From contig JANDJI010000005.1 in assembly GCA_024331125.1 (NCBI GenBank), positions 1 through 64,000 of the forward strand: a DNA stretch of 64,000 nt, written 5' to 3'. The DNA comes from Nitrospira sp. Its GTDB lineage: Bacteria > Nitrospirota > Nitrospiria > Nitrospirales > Nitrospiraceae. Positions 46,684-56,183 of the stretch are shown here, piece after piece; within the stretch, counting starts at the first letter, position 1; every line of letters begins with the position of its first letter. The notes beneath the pieces are model-generated. The model did not search any database, was not told where the DNA came from, and saw only the letters and a list, made by a program, of their open reading frames with translations. Made by a program: the position numbers and the translations under genes.

Positions 46684-46777
46684 GTACCTCTTTTCTCCAC
46701 TCTTCACGAAGAGGCGTGCCGGGTGACGACTTTGGTGATGAAGACGGCCTGGTGATGAAATGAACGCCAGGTAAGGG

Positions 46778-47524
46778 CTACGGCTTTTTGTCGGACGAGG
46801 AGGCGGCCTCGTAGGATTTTTTGGCCTCGAGAATTTTTTCCCGAAGAACGGCTTCATTGGCAAACGGAGAGTTGGGATAAGATTTGATGAGCTCCTGATA
46901 CCGCTTCAACGCTTCATCAAGCCGCGATTGGCTTTCATCCAGCCGAGCCAACTCGAACAATGCCTGATCACGGTTCAACGCTTCGGGGTTATTGAGGACC
47001 GCTGAATAGGACTGCGTCGCTTGAGCGACGTCTCCCTTCAAGAGATAGGCGTAGGCGAGTTTTTGACGGGCAAGATCGATCAGCGTTTTGTTCGAGCCGT
47101 AGGTGGAAACCAACCGTGTATAGGCGTCGATCGCGGCGTCAAGTTGATTGGTTTCGAGCAGGGCATTGCCCAGACCGAACAGCGCCAGAGGGGCCGACGG
47201 CGTGTTCGGATACTCGACGGTGATTTTCTTATACAGGGCGATCGCTTCCTGCATGTTTGATTCGACTTTTTTCGGATCATTCAGCGGGCGCATCAGATAA
47301 TGAAGCGTCGCCTCCCGTTCCAGGTCTTGCGCCTTGCGGGCGGCTTCCGCGTTCTGCCACAAGACCGCCGCAAGAATACCCCCCGCCACGACCAACACCC
47401 CTACCCCTCCCAAAAGCGACCACCGATACTTTTTCATGTCCATGAGCCACTGTTCCAACGACCCGACTAATTTGGCCTCATCAACGGGCAATTGGCGGGG
47501 GGGAACTTTGATGCGATAGGTCAT
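46778..47524 (-). CDS. Inner-membrane TPR protein, YfgM/YbgF-like
   Basis: 248 residues from the ATG at 47524. A short cytoplasmic N terminus precedes one membrane helix (WSLLGGVGVLVVAGGILAAVLW); the rest faces the periplasm. TPR units follow: AIALYKKITVEYPNTPSAPLALFGLGNAL, AIDAYTRLVSTYGSN, and EALKRYQELIKSYPNSPFANEA. The layout fits YfgM-type ancillary SecYEG proteins, although YbgF/CpoB-like repeats are also similar. It converges with the MltD-like gene and is divergent from bioF. Confidence 0.8.
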   Translation of the reverse strand: MTYRIKVPPRQLPVDEAKLVGSLEQWLMDMKKYRWSLLGGVGVLVVAGGILAAVLWQNAEAARKAQDLEREATLHYLMRPLNDPKKVESNMQEAIALYKKITVEYPNTPSAPLALFGLGNALLETNQLDAAIDAYTRLVSTYGSNKTLIDLARQKLAYAYLLKGDVAQATQSYSAVLNNPEALNRDQALFELARLDESQSRLDEALKRYQELIKSYPNSPFANEAVLREKILEAKKSYEAASSSDKKP

Positions 47525-47658
47525 GCTCGAATGGTCCTCTAAAAATCTAAAAATACCCTTGGAACGTTCCATTGAAAGAAACCTTGGCTTTATACTAAGG
47601 GCTGATTTGCTTTGTCAATGCACGAGCCGTCCAAGAATAAAAAGCGAACGCCTTTGAC

Positions 47659-48831
47659 ATGCCCCCGAACCGGTTCGGCACGAACTATCGACATCAACTC
47701 GATGAGGCCCTGACCCGCCGGTTGAATACGGTGGAATCTTCCACGGGCCCCGTCGTTCGGTATGGCGGACGGCCGGTCATCCTCCTGTCTTCCAACGACT
47801 ACCTTGGATTGGCGGTCCATCCCTCGGTCATCCAAGCCGCCGTTCACGCGACAGAACAATATGGAAGCGGCGCCGGCGCGTCTCGGCTGATCTGCGGGAC
47901 GCTTCCTCCCCACTCCGAGTTGGAATCGGCCTTGGCTTCATTCAAAGGAACGGAAGCCGCGCTTTTATTTGGCTCGGGATATCTTGCCAACCTTGGCGTC
48001 ATCCCCGCCCTGATCGGACGCAACGATCTCATCCTGGCGGATCGGCTGTGTCATGCCAGCCTCATCGACGGCTGTCGATTGAGCGGGGCCGATTTCCGAG
48101 TCTTTCGGCATCGCGATGCCGATCACCTCGAGTCATTGCTGAAGCGGAGACGGTCCTATCGCCGGACCCTGATCATCACCGACGGATTATTCAGCATGGA
48201 TGGCGACCTTGCGCCCCTTGTGGAATTGGCGTCTCTCGCCAACCGTTATGATGCCGTCCTCTACGTCGACGACGCGCACGGAACCGGCGTCATGGGCGCC
48301 ACCGGAAGAGGAACGCTTGAAGCCTTGGGAGTGGAAGATGACATCCCCTTTCACATGGGCACGTTGGGCAAAGCACTGGGCAGCAGCGGCGCGTATGTGG
48401 TCGGCTCCGGGGAGATCATCGACTATTTGCTCAACACAGCCCGCTCGTTCATGTTCACGACCGCTCCTCCCCCCGCCACGGCGGCCGCTGCGCGCGCCGC
48501 CTTGACCATTATTCGGCAAGAACCGGAGCGGCGGGCCAGATTGTGGGAGAACCAATCCCGGATGTTTCACGGATTACGTCGTCTTGGTTTTCGCTTGACG
48601 GAGACCGCGAGCCCCATCTTACCCGTCTTGATCGGCGACGCCGCCATCGCCCTCGCTTTTGCCGAACAACTGCTGGCCCATGGCGTCTATGCGCCGGCCG
48701 TCAGACCGCCGACCGTCCCCCATGGGACCAGCCGCATCCGGGTCACCGTCACCTCCGAACATACGGCAAGTCACCTCGAAGAGGCATTGCAGGCGTTCGA
48801 GTCAGCCGGTCGCGCCCTGCGTCTTATTTGA
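47659..48831 (+). CDS. bioF: 8-amino-7-oxononanoate synthase
   Basis: 390 residues, the usual size. BioF condenses pimeloyl-ACP or -CoA with alanine, the first ring-precursor step of biotin synthesis. LLSSNDYLGLAVHP, GSGAGASRLICGT and DDAHGTGVMGATGRG are alpha-oxoamine synthase motifs; the PLP lysine is in MGTLGKALGSSGAY. Related KBL (glycine C-acetyltransferase) cannot be wholly excluded. No other bio gene is in the window. It is followed, 131 nt later, by pilT. Confidence 0.88.
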   Translation: MPPNRFGTNYRHQLDEALTRRLNTVESSTGPVVRYGGRPVILLSSNDYLGLAVHPSVIQAAVHATEQYGSGAGASRLICGTLPPHSELESALASFKGTEAALLFGSGYLANLGVIPALIGRNDLILADRLCHASLIDGCRLSGADFRVFRHRDADHLESLLKRRRSYRRTLIITDGLFSMDGDLAPLVELASLANRYDAVLYVDDAHGTGVMGATGRGTLEALGVEDDIPFHMGTLGKALGSSGAYVVGSGEIIDYLLNTARSFMFTTAPPPATAAAARAALTIIRQEPERRARLWENQSRMFHGLRRLGFRLTETASPILPVLIGDAAIALAFAEQLLAHGVYAPAVRPPTVPHGTSRIRVTVTSEHTASHLEEALQAFESAGRALRLI

Positions 48832-48962
48832 TCCGCATCCGATTCGCGCCGATCGTCTCGACGCATTTCAGCCGTTTTCTTGCTTTTCCCCGCCCCTATG
48901 GCATCATCCCACCGTATCGTATTTCTCGCCGTCATCATCGGTCCGCTTTGAGGAAGCACTCA

Positions 48963-50021
48963 ATGGATATTTCCAAATTGTTGACGTTCGCCGTGAAAGA
49001 GGGAGCCTCGGATTGCCATCTCAGCGCCGGTGAGCCGCCGATGGTCCGCATCCACGGCGACATGAAAAAACTGGACCACCCGGCCCTGACGCCGGAGGAA
49101 ACCCATGCACTGATCTACGACATGATGAACGACGTGCAGAGGAAACATTTCGAAGAGCATCGCGAATGCGACTTCTCTTTCGAGTTGGGGGACATCGCGC
49201 GGTTTCGCGTGAATGTCTTCGTGCAGCAACGGGGACTCGGCGCGGTGTTTCGAAACATTCCCACCATCATCGTTCCGCTGGACAAGCTCGGCATGCCGCC
49301 GGTCATTCGGCAATTGTGCGACAAGGAAAAGGGATTGATCCTGGTCACCGGTCCCACCGGCTCCGGTAAATCCACCACGCTCGCGGCGATGGTCGACTAT
49401 CTGAACACGACGTTCGAGGGCCATATCATCACGATCGAGGATCCGATCGAGTTCGTGCATAAATCCAAAAAATGCCTCGTCAATCAGCGCGAGCTCGGCG
49501 TGCACACCTTGTCCTTCGCCAACGCGCTTCGATCGGCGCTGCGCGAAGACCCGGACATCATCCTGGTCGGCGAAATGCGTGATCTCGAAACGATTCAACT
49601 GGCCTTGACCGCCGCGGAAACCGGCCACCTGGTTTTCGGCACGCTGCATACGTCGAGCGCCCCCAAAACCATCGACCGCATCATCGACGCGTTCCCGCCG
49701 GCCCAACAGGCGCAAATCCGAACGCAATTGTCCGAGGCGTTGGAGGCCGTCATCACGCAGACCCTGCTCAAGAAAAAAACCGGCGGACGAGTCGCCGCGC
49801 TCGAAATCATGGTGGCAACCACGGCCGTGCGCAATCTCATCCGCGAGGCCAAGCTCCATCAAATTCCCGGCATCATGCAGGCCAGCCAAAAAGACGGCAT
49901 GCAAACGATGGACATGGCGTTGATCGACCTCGCCATGCGCGGCGTCGTGACGAAGGCGGAAGCGCAATCCCGCAGCATGACGCCCAATCTTTTCGGCGCG
50001 CCCATGAGCGGGGCCGCCTGA
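48963..50021 (+). CDS. pilT: Type IV pilus retraction ATPase PilT
   Basis: 352 residues from the ATG at 48963, with GAGGA upstream. The N-terminal PAS-like domain has ASDCHLSAGEPPMVRIHG. Walker A is GPTGSGKSTT, the Asp box IITIEDPIEFVH, Walker B ILVGEMRDLET, and the His box TGHLVFGTLHTSSAPKT. The C-terminal PilT motif appears as AVRNLIREAKLHQIPGIMQ. It depolymerises pili for twitching motility and DNA uptake. pilU follows 30 nt later, and the pilin gene is at 35.2-35.9 kb. Confidence 0.95.
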   Translation: MDISKLLTFAVKEGASDCHLSAGEPPMVRIHGDMKKLDHPALTPEETHALIYDMMNDVQRKHFEEHRECDFSFELGDIARFRVNVFVQQRGLGAVFRNIPTIIVPLDKLGMPPVIRQLCDKEKGLILVTGPTGSGKSTTLAAMVDYLNTTFEGHIITIEDPIEFVHKSKKCLVNQRELGVHTLSFANALRSALREDPDIILVGEMRDLETIQLALTAAETGHLVFGTLHTSSAPKTIDRIIDAFPPAQQAQIRTQLSEALEAVITQTLLKKKTGGRVAALEIMVATTAVRNLIREAKLHQIPGIMQASQKDGMQTMDMALIDLAMRGVVTKAEAQSRSMTPNLFGAPMSGAA

Positions 50022-50051
50022 GAACCGAGCCGAGAAAGGATGACGGCGCCC

Positions 50052-51227
50052 ATGGACGTTCGCAGCATGCTCAAGGTCATGGTGGACCATGAAGCGTCCG
50101 ACCTTTATTTGACCGTGGATGCGCCGCCGATTTATCGCGTGCACGGTTCGACGCAACCGACCGACGCGCCGCCGTTCACCAACGACCAATTGGAAGCGTT
50201 GGCTTTGGCGTTGATGCGCGGTCAACAGCGCGTCGAGTTCGAAGAAAAAATGGAAATGAACCTGGCGCTCTACTACAAAGAGCTCGGCCGGTTCCGCGTC
50301 AACGTCTTTCGCCAGCGGGGGAACGTGGGCATCGTGTTCCGCCACATCAAGGCTGAAATCCAAACGGTCGAGGAGTTGCAACTCCCCCCGATCATCAAAG
50401 ACATCGCCATGACCAAACGCGGGTTGGTGCTCGTCGTCGGAGCCACCGGCTCCGGTAAATCCACGACCCTGGCCGCCATGATCGACCATCGCAACACGGT
50501 CCAGGCCGGCCACATCGTCACGGTCGAAGACCCGATCGAATTCGTACATCAACACAAAAAATCCATCGTCACGCAACGCGAAGTGGGCTTCGATACCCTG
50601 AACTTCCAAAACGCGCTGAAGAACGCCTTGCGCCAAGCTCCCGACGTCATTCTGATCGGCGAGGTGCGCGACACCGAGACGATGGAAGCCGCCATCACGT
50701 TCGCCGAAACCGGCCACCTGTGCCTGGCCACCCTGCACTCCAACAACGCGAATCAGGCGATCGAGCGCATCATGAATTTTTTTCCGCAGGAGCGGCACGC
50801 ACAGATTTACTTGCAATTGTCCCTCAACCTTCGCGCCATCATCTCCCAGCGGTTGATTCCGTCGCTCGACGGGCGGCGCGTGCCGGCGTTGGAAATCATG
50901 TTGGACACGCCGCGCGTCAAGGATCTGATCAAGAAGGCCGAAGTCGATACGCTCAAAGAGGCGATGGAGCAGGGGCACGAAGAAGGATGCCAGACGTTCG
51001 ATCGCGTGTTGTTCCAGTTGTACAAGGACAATCGCATCAGCCTGGAACAGGCCTTAATCAACGCCGACAGTGCCAACAATCTCCGGTTGAAGATCAAACT
51101 GGAAGGGTTGAAGGGAGACGACGCCGTCAACGTCTTGCTGGACAGGCAAACCGGCGGAGGAACGGGCGATGCGTTCAGGATTCAAGGGGGTCGAACCGAC
51201 AGGATCACTCCCCTGCGGAAACGCTGA
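50052..51227 (+). CDS. pilU: PilT/PilU family retraction ATPase
   Basis: 391 residues from the ATG at 50052 (MDVRSMLKVMVDHEASDLYL); the ATG at 50040 directly abuts its ribosome binding site. It has Walker A GATGSGKSTT, Asp box VTVEDPIEFVHQH and His box ETGHLCLATLHSNNANQ. The C terminus lacks the AIRNLIRE-type helix of PilT and ends in a longer tail (about 40 residues), as in PilU. PilU assists PilT in retraction. The two genes are adjacent and similar in sequence, as after an old duplication. Confidence 0.9.
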   Translation: MDVRSMLKVMVDHEASDLYLTVDAPPIYRVHGSTQPTDAPPFTNDQLEALALALMRGQQRVEFEEKMEMNLALYYKELGRFRVNVFRQRGNVGIVFRHIKAEIQTVEELQLPPIIKDIAMTKRGLVLVVGATGSGKSTTLAAMIDHRNTVQAGHIVTVEDPIEFVHQHKKSIVTQREVGFDTLNFQNALKNALRQAPDVILIGEVRDTETMEAAITFAETGHLCLATLHSNNANQAIERIMNFFPQERHAQIYLQLSLNLRAIISQRLIPSLDGRRVPALEIMLDTPRVKDLIKKAEVDTLKEAMEQGHEEGCQTFDRVLFQLYKDNRISLEQALINADSANNLRLKIKLEGLKGDDAVNVLLDRQTGGGTGDAFRIQGGRTDRITPLRKR

Positions 51228-51275
51228 GCGCGACAAGCCGGAGATCGCCGAAAGGTCGGCCGAGCGGCCTATCCT

Positions 51276-51839
51276 TCATTCCCCGTCATCCCCCGTTTGT
51301 TGCTCCAAATACCTGGCGATTTTTTCCAATGCGAGCGCGCTGAGCTTCGATCCATACCAGGCCGGCATCGTTCGGCTCGGATAGCCGGGCACGACGAACC
51401 GATCCGGATCCAGCACCGATTCAATCACATATTCGTGAACGGTCCTGGCCTTTCCACGATAAGCCGGATCGCCGAGCCGTCGTTTCCCCGTGCTCCCCAA
51501 CACCAAGGGAGGGCCCACCCGACCCTTCGCATCCGGAATGCCCGGGATTTCATGACACACGACACAGCCGGCCCGGATAAAAATTTCATGAATCGTTTCA
51601 TCTCCCGTCACCAAAGGAACCTTTTCTTCCGGCAAGACGACGGTCGAGCCGGAAGGCCCGGCGCTCGACGGCGAAGTGCGCGGCGGGCGATCGTCCGTTC
51701 GAAGCGCCCAGAGTGCCGAAGACAGCACAAGGCCGATGACGACGAGACTCACGACCCGTTCCCTTCTGGTTAAAGAAGACCGGGATTCTTGCAAGGAAGC
51801 ATCGGAAAGATCGGAAGAACCGGAAGGTTTGCCGTTCAT
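51276..51839 (-). CDS. Membrane-anchored c-type cytochrome
   Basis: 187 residues. An N-terminal helix (VVSLVVIGLVLSSALWAL) anchors it with the haem domain in the periplasm. The haem site is CVVCH (92-96), with His96 proximal; the distal Met is likely in SRTMPAWYG. It is a small monohaem class I cytochrome used as an electron carrier or subunit. The partner is not encoded nearby. It converges with pilU and is divergent from the outer-membrane gene, 217 nt away. Confidence 0.88.
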   Translation of the reverse strand: MNGKPSGSSDLSDASLQESRSSLTRRERVVSLVVIGLVLSSALWALRTDDRPPRTSPSSAGPSGSTVVLPEEKVPLVTGDETIHEIFIRAGCVVCHEIPGIPDAKGRVGPPLVLGSTGKRRLGDPAYRGKARTVHEYVIESVLDPDRFVVPGYPSRTMPAWYGSKLSALALEKIARYLEQQTGDDGE

Positions 51840-52056
51840 GGCGCCTCAAAATATCGTCGAAAGTGTACTTGGCGGAAGTACGGCAACTCAAGGAGAGACG
51901 AAAAGAAACTTCCTTATGGTTGCGCCTCCGTTCATGGGAGACCCGGTTGTCGCCATGCGCCGACTTCTTTGCGGCAAACCCCTGCCCGATCGGCTGTTCT
52001 CTTCCCTATCCTCCTGGTATCATGGGACATCAACGCGCGTTTCGCACAAAAGCAAG

Positions 52057-52692
52057 ATGGCTCGAACCATGAAATCCTTCGTCATCGGAGGCGTTCTCTT
52101 TTTCGTCGTGGGAGTAGGAATCTGTTTCCTGCCGACCTCCGCACCGGCGGAATCCTACGTGGCAGGAGTCGGCGGCATCAATTTCGCCGATCGTCTCACG
52201 GACGTGGAAGGAACCGGCGGTTTACTTTTTCAAGATCTGGATCTTCAGAACTCCGTCGCCCTGGGCGGCAGGGTCGGACATTTTTTTAGACATGGGTGGT
52301 TCGGCGTCGAAGGAGAATTTCTTCACTCCACTCCTCACGTCAAAGGCACGGTCGATGCTCCGGGAATCCATTTGCGAGTGATGTCGGTTACCGTCAATCT
52401 TGTCGCACGGTATCCGGGCCGAACGTTTCAACCCTATGTCGGAATCGGCGGCGGTCCCGTCATCGCTCACCTGCGCGATTCCGGCGGTGTGCAACGGGAT
52501 TCCGACGTCGCCGGAGGATTCAACGCCTTCGCCGGCATGCGCGCCTTTGTGACCTCCCACGTCGCGGTCTTCGGCGAATACAAATACACGAGCGCTACCT
52601 TCGATTTCGACAAGGCCTTCGGCCCGGCCGGAGGGTTTGAAGGCGGGTATCGGGCCCAGCACCTGTTGTTCGGCGTCTCGCTGCATTTCTAA
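52057..52692 (+). CDS. Outer-membrane beta-barrel protein, OmpX/OmpW-like
   Basis: 211 residues from the ATG at 52057; the ATG at 52069 is also possible. A signal peptide (KSFVIGGVLFFVVGVGICFLP... to APAESY) precedes alternating beta strands: SYVAGVGGINFADR, FGVEGEFLHS, MSVTVNLVARYP, FQPYVGIGGGPV and AVFGEYKYTS. It ends in a phenylalanine strand (LLFGVSLHF), the usual signal for BAM insertion. Eight strands are expected. Ligand or pore function unknown. The Slp-type gene follows after 15 nt. Confidence 0.82.
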   Translation: MARTMKSFVIGGVLFFVVGVGICFLPTSAPAESYVAGVGGINFADRLTDVEGTGGLLFQDLDLQNSVALGGRVGHFFRHGWFGVEGEFLHSTPHVKGTVDAPGIHLRVMSVTVNLVARYPGRTFQPYVGIGGGPVIAHLRDSGGVQRDSDVAGGFNAFAGMRAFVTSHVAVFGEYKYTSATFDFDKAFGPAGGFEGGYRAQHLLFGVSLHF

Positions 52693-52707
52693 AAACGGAG
52701 CATCTTC

Positions 52708-53391
52708 ATGGCTCGCGCGGTTTCGATCGCCGTCCTTTTCGGCGGGCTTCTCATCCTGTCCGCCTGCGCGGAATCGCTGCACCAAGTTCAGCGCGAGACA
52801 GACCCGCTTGATATCCCGCTTGAATTGCAAAAGGAGATCGACACCGGCGTGACGTTTGCCGACCTCCGGGCCGACATCGATTCCTATCTTGGACGAACCG
52901 TCAGCTTGGGCGGCATCGTCTTAGCGGCCAAACGAACGTCGGAACGGACGGAGATTGAAATCCTGCAATTACCGAGAAAAGAGGGCCGGATTTCGACCAA
53001 AGATCGTCTCCGGTCAGAAGGACGGTTCCTCGCCGTCCGTGAAGAATTTCTCGACCCGGCCACTGTGCCTCCCGGCACGCCGGTGACCATCATCGGGACC
53101 GTGCAAGGTTCCATCATGCGGCGACTGGATGAAGCCGAGTATCTGTATCCCCTTCTAGCCATCAAACATCTGATCGACTGGAATACGGTTGACATGGAAG
53201 AGCCGGACACTGCCCCCGCCGCGTTTTACGGTCCCTATTACTATCCGCCCTTCGGCTACTGGGGCGTTCCGTACGGCTACTACCCTTTCTGGACAAGACC
53301 TTACCCCTTCATCGTTCAGCCTCGTCCCGCACCGAGGCCGTCCCCCTCTTCTCCCTCTTCGGGTATTCCACCAAGGTTTAAACGAAGGTAA
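52708..53391 (+). CDS. Slp-family outer-membrane lipoprotein
   Basis: 227 residues. The lipobox is LSAC with Cys20. Residues about 45-165 match the Slp (starvation-inducible lipoprotein) beta domain: TFADLRADIDSYLGRTVSLGGIVLAAKR, TEIEILQLPR, GRFLAVREEFLDPATVPPGTPVTIIG and YLYPLLAIKHLI. The tail is rich in Pro, Tyr, Trp and Phe (YGPYYYPPFGYWGVPYGYYPF) and ends basic. It sits in a tight plus-strand cluster: 15 nt from the barrel gene and 5 nt from the dioxygenase gene, so all three likely share one mRNA. Confidence 0.85.
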   Translation: MARAVSIAVLFGGLLILSACAESLHQVQRETDPLDIPLELQKEIDTGVTFADLRADIDSYLGRTVSLGGIVLAAKRTSERTEIEILQLPRKEGRISTKDRLRSEGRFLAVREEFLDPATVPPGTPVTIIGTVQGSIMRRLDEAEYLYPLLAIKHLIDWNTVDMEEPDTAPAAFYGPYYYPPFGYWGVPYGYYPFWTRPYPFIVQPRPAPRPSPSSPSSGIPPRFKRR

Positions 53392-53396
53392 GTCAC

Positions 53397-54131
53397 ATGA
53401 AGCATCACCGAAATCGCGGAAGACTCCTCCTGTCCCGCCGTGATGTTCTGGTCGGGGTTGGTATGGCCGGCGCGGCGTGGGTAATGGAACAGGCTTTGGT
53501 TCCTCGACGAGCGGCAGCCGAGAGCGCGGAGCCTTCCTGCCTTGTCCTCCCTCAGCAGACGGAGGGTCCCTATTTCATCGACGAACGGTTGAACCGTTCC
53601 GACATTCGTTCCGATCCCTCAACGGGACAGGCCACACCGGGAATCCCTTTGCGACTGACAATTCGGACCGTGGGCATCTCCGCCGCCGGCTGCCGGCCTC
53701 TGGCCGGAGCCGTTGTCGATATCTGGCAATGCGACGCCATGGGATTCTACTCCGATGTCAGAGATCCTTGGTTCAACACCGTGGGGCGGAAATTCCTCCG
53801 CGGCTATCAGACGACCGACGCCGCCGGCGAAGCTCGATTCATCACGATCTATCCAGGCTGGTACCCCGGACGAACGGTGCACATCCACGTCAAGATTCGG
53901 ACGGCCCCTATCGGCCGTCGAAGTTTTGATTTCACATCGCAACTCTATTTCGACGACGAGTTGACGGATCACGTCCTCTCGCAGCCGCCCTATGCCTCAC
54001 GAGGGGCTCGCGCCACCCGCAATCGGCAGGACTGGATCTTCCGCCAGGGCGGAGACCGTCTCATGCTCGATCCGACGCCGATGGAGGACGGGTACGCGGC
54101 CACGTTCACCTTCGGACTTCGTCTTGCCTGA
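53397..54131 (+). CDS. Tat-exported intradiol ring-cleavage dioxygenase
   Basis: 244 residues. A twin-arginine leader (SRRDVLVGVGMAGAAWV) indicates folded export. The intradiol domain has EGPYFID, AVVDIWQCDAMGFYSD, and the iron ligands in GWYPGRTVHIHVKI, with another Tyr in the GFYSD segment. Protocatechuate and catechol dioxygenases share this non-haem Fe(III) site (two Tyr, two His) and open aromatic rings between the hydroxyls. An exported enzyme in an operon with outer-membrane proteins suggests a periplasmic catechol-type substrate; its identity is unknown. Confidence 0.87.
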   Translation: MKHHRNRGRLLLSRRDVLVGVGMAGAAWVMEQALVPRRAAAESAEPSCLVLPQQTEGPYFIDERLNRSDIRSDPSTGQATPGIPLRLTIRTVGISAAGCRPLAGAVVDIWQCDAMGFYSDVRDPWFNTVGRKFLRGYQTTDAAGEARFITIYPGWYPGRTVHIHVKIRTAPIGRRSFDFTSQLYFDDELTDHVLSQPPYASRGARATRNRQDWIFRQGGDRLMLDPTPMEDGYAATFTFGLRLA

Positions 54132-54239
54132 AACGAAATCCCTCGACCATGCTAAGCTGTTTTGGGATCATGCTAAAAACATAGTGTGAACCGGCCATCA
54201 AAGAATCGCGCCCATCAAGGCTCCGACGGAAAGGTCTCC

Positions 54240-55691
54240 ATGCGCAAAGCCAAAATCGTCTGCACCATCGGCCCTGCCACCGCTTCGCCGACCATGTTGG
54301 ATCGGCTGATCGAGAGCGGCATGGACGCGGCCCGGCTCAATTTTTCCCACGGTACCCATGAGGCGCACGCCGCCGCCATTACCGCCATTCGGCAAGCCGC
54401 GGCGCGAAGGAAAGTCGCCGTCGCGATCATTCAAGACGTGCAAGGCCCTCGCATACGAATCGGAGCGGTTCCCGACGGCGGAATCGCGGTCCGTTCCGGC
54501 CAATCCATCAGAATACGGCCGGTTTCACTATCATCAGACCAACCGCCATCGCTTTCTCCCTTCACTCATTCATCCATGCCGGACATTCCGATCCTGTATC
54601 CCTCCCTCACGCGCGACCTGAAGCCTGGCGCGAGAATCTTGATCAACGACGGACTCATCGAACTGCTCGCCGATCACGTCGCCGACTCCCACGTTGACTG
54701 TACCGTCGTAACAGGCGGCACGATCTTGTCTCACAAGGGCATCAACCTTCCCGGCACCGACGTGAGTGTCCCGACGCTCACCGACAAGGATCGGGAAGAC
54801 TTGCGATTCGGAATCGACCGGGGCGTGGACTATGTCGCCCTGTCTTTCGTTCGAGGTCCGGAAGATATCAGGGTCGCCCGCGGGTTTATCGCCGAATGCG
54901 GCGGCGATCAACCGATCATCGCCAAGATCGAACGGGCGGAGGCCGTCGCGACGTTGGATAAGCTGCTGGACGAAGCGGACGGCGTCATGATCGCGCGCGG
55001 CGATCTCGGCGTCGAGATGGGACCGGAGGCCGTACCGATTTTGCAGAAACGGATCATTATGGAAGCCAACCGCCGCCGCCGTCTGGTCATCACGGCAACC
55101 CAGATGCTGGAATCGATGACCCAGTCTCCTCGTCCCACCAGGGCTGAAGCGTCGGACGTGGCGAACGCCGTCTTCGACGGCACGGACGCGGTGATGTTGT
55201 CCGCCGAAACGGCCGTCGGAACGTATCCCGTCGAAACGGTGCAGGTCATGGGCCGTATTATCCGGGCGGCCGAGCAGGAAGCCGGATCAATGCCCCTGTT
55301 CAGGCGCCGAACGGACGTTGAGTCCATGCCGTTTCCCGATGCCGTCTGTACCGCCGCCTATTTCGCGGCTCAGGCCGTTGCCGCCGACGCGATCGTCGTC
55401 TTCAGCGAACGGGGCGCGACGGCGAGATTGATTTCGAAGCAACGACCGGCCTCCCCCATCATCGCCTTCACGCCCTACGAATCCGTCCGGCAACGGATGG
55501 CCCTCTACTGGGGCGTGCGCCCTTCTCTGATTCCACAGATCGAACACACCGACGATCGTGTGGAGGAGGCGGAACGGAAATTAAAAGCCGAAGGGATGGT
55601 CAAGGGCGGAGAAAAGATCGTCATCCTCTCCGGCACCCAGGTCGGACAGCCGGGCGGTACCAACCTGATGAAACTGCACGAGGTTCGATAG
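54240..55691 (+). CDS. pyk: Pyruvate kinase
   Basis: 483 residues from the ATG at 54240 (MRKAKIVCTIGPA), which has GGAAAGG upstream; a GTG 54 nt earlier adds only a tail. The TIM barrel contains MDAARLNFSHGTHE, KIERAEAVATLDKLLDEADGVMIARGDLGVE and ATQMLESM. The C-terminal domain has SERGATARLISKQRP. Pyruvate kinase converts phosphoenolpyruvate and ADP to pyruvate and ATP. No effector site can be read. It is 108 nt from the dioxygenase gene. Confidence 0.97.
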   Translation: MRKAKIVCTIGPATASPTMLDRLIESGMDAARLNFSHGTHEAHAAAITAIRQAAARRKVAVAIIQDVQGPRIRIGAVPDGGIAVRSGQSIRIRPVSLSSDQPPSLSPFTHSSMPDIPILYPSLTRDLKPGARILINDGLIELLADHVADSHVDCTVVTGGTILSHKGINLPGTDVSVPTLTDKDREDLRFGIDRGVDYVALSFVRGPEDIRVARGFIAECGGDQPIIAKIERAEAVATLDKLLDEADGVMIARGDLGVEMGPEAVPILQKRIIMEANRRRRLVITATQMLESMTQSPRPTRAEASDVANAVFDGTDAVMLSAETAVGTYPVETVQVMGRIIRAAEQEAGSMPLFRRRTDVESMPFPDAVCTAAYFAAQAVAADAIVVFSERGATARLISKQRPASPIIAFTPYESVRQRMALYWGVRPSLIPQIEHTDDRVEEAERKLKAEGMVKGGEKIVILSGTQVGQPGGTNLMKLHEVR

Positions 55692-56183
55692 TCACGCTCT
55701 TTTTCTGCGCCTTTGCGGTTTCTTTCGCCGACGGTGGAATGAAGGACTCCTCCCACACGGCGGTCAGAACAGCACCCGATCGCTCCTTTATAACCCCCCG
55801 CAAATTGTTCACCGGCCGTTATTTACCCCTTGATCTTGCTTTGGGAGAAGGGTATCGTGCCGCCACATCCGGGTGGTGCCTGATGCCGCTTCTCGCCCAT
55901 CGGTCACTCCATTGTTCTTTCTTCCGCCGCTCACAACGGCGAGCTACCCGTTCCGCCTTGACCAGCCGGCCTCTCCTCGAAGATTCGTTCCATGTAATCA
56001 GTTTCCTGGTTCGGCTCAATGAATGCCGTTGCGTGATCGATGCCTTCACACGGCAGAACGATCAATGTAACAACGATTCGGCAAGAGAAAGCCGTTTCAA
56101 CAACATAAACGGAATCAATAGGAGAACCGGATCGGCATACCATCAGTCCATCGTCATGCCATAATGTCGCAAGGAGGGAACGT
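55692..56183 (+). other. Intergenic region before the radical SAM gene
   Basis: 492 nt. I see no frame with a convincing ribosome binding site until AAGGAGGGAACGT at 56171-56183 in front of the radical SAM start. The last 150 nt are A+T-richer than their surroundings and may include the promoter. No clean terminator for pyk and no repeat was found. Confidence 0.5.

Noticed and set aside
48960..50978. 672-codon minus-strand frame opposite pilT and pilU
   Set aside because: Complement of two conserved ATPase genes, with typical His/Asp/Arg-rich shadow composition.
55739..56164. 141-codon plus-strand frame in the gap before the radical SAM gene
   Set aside because: No ribosome binding site and no protein-like hydrophobic pattern.
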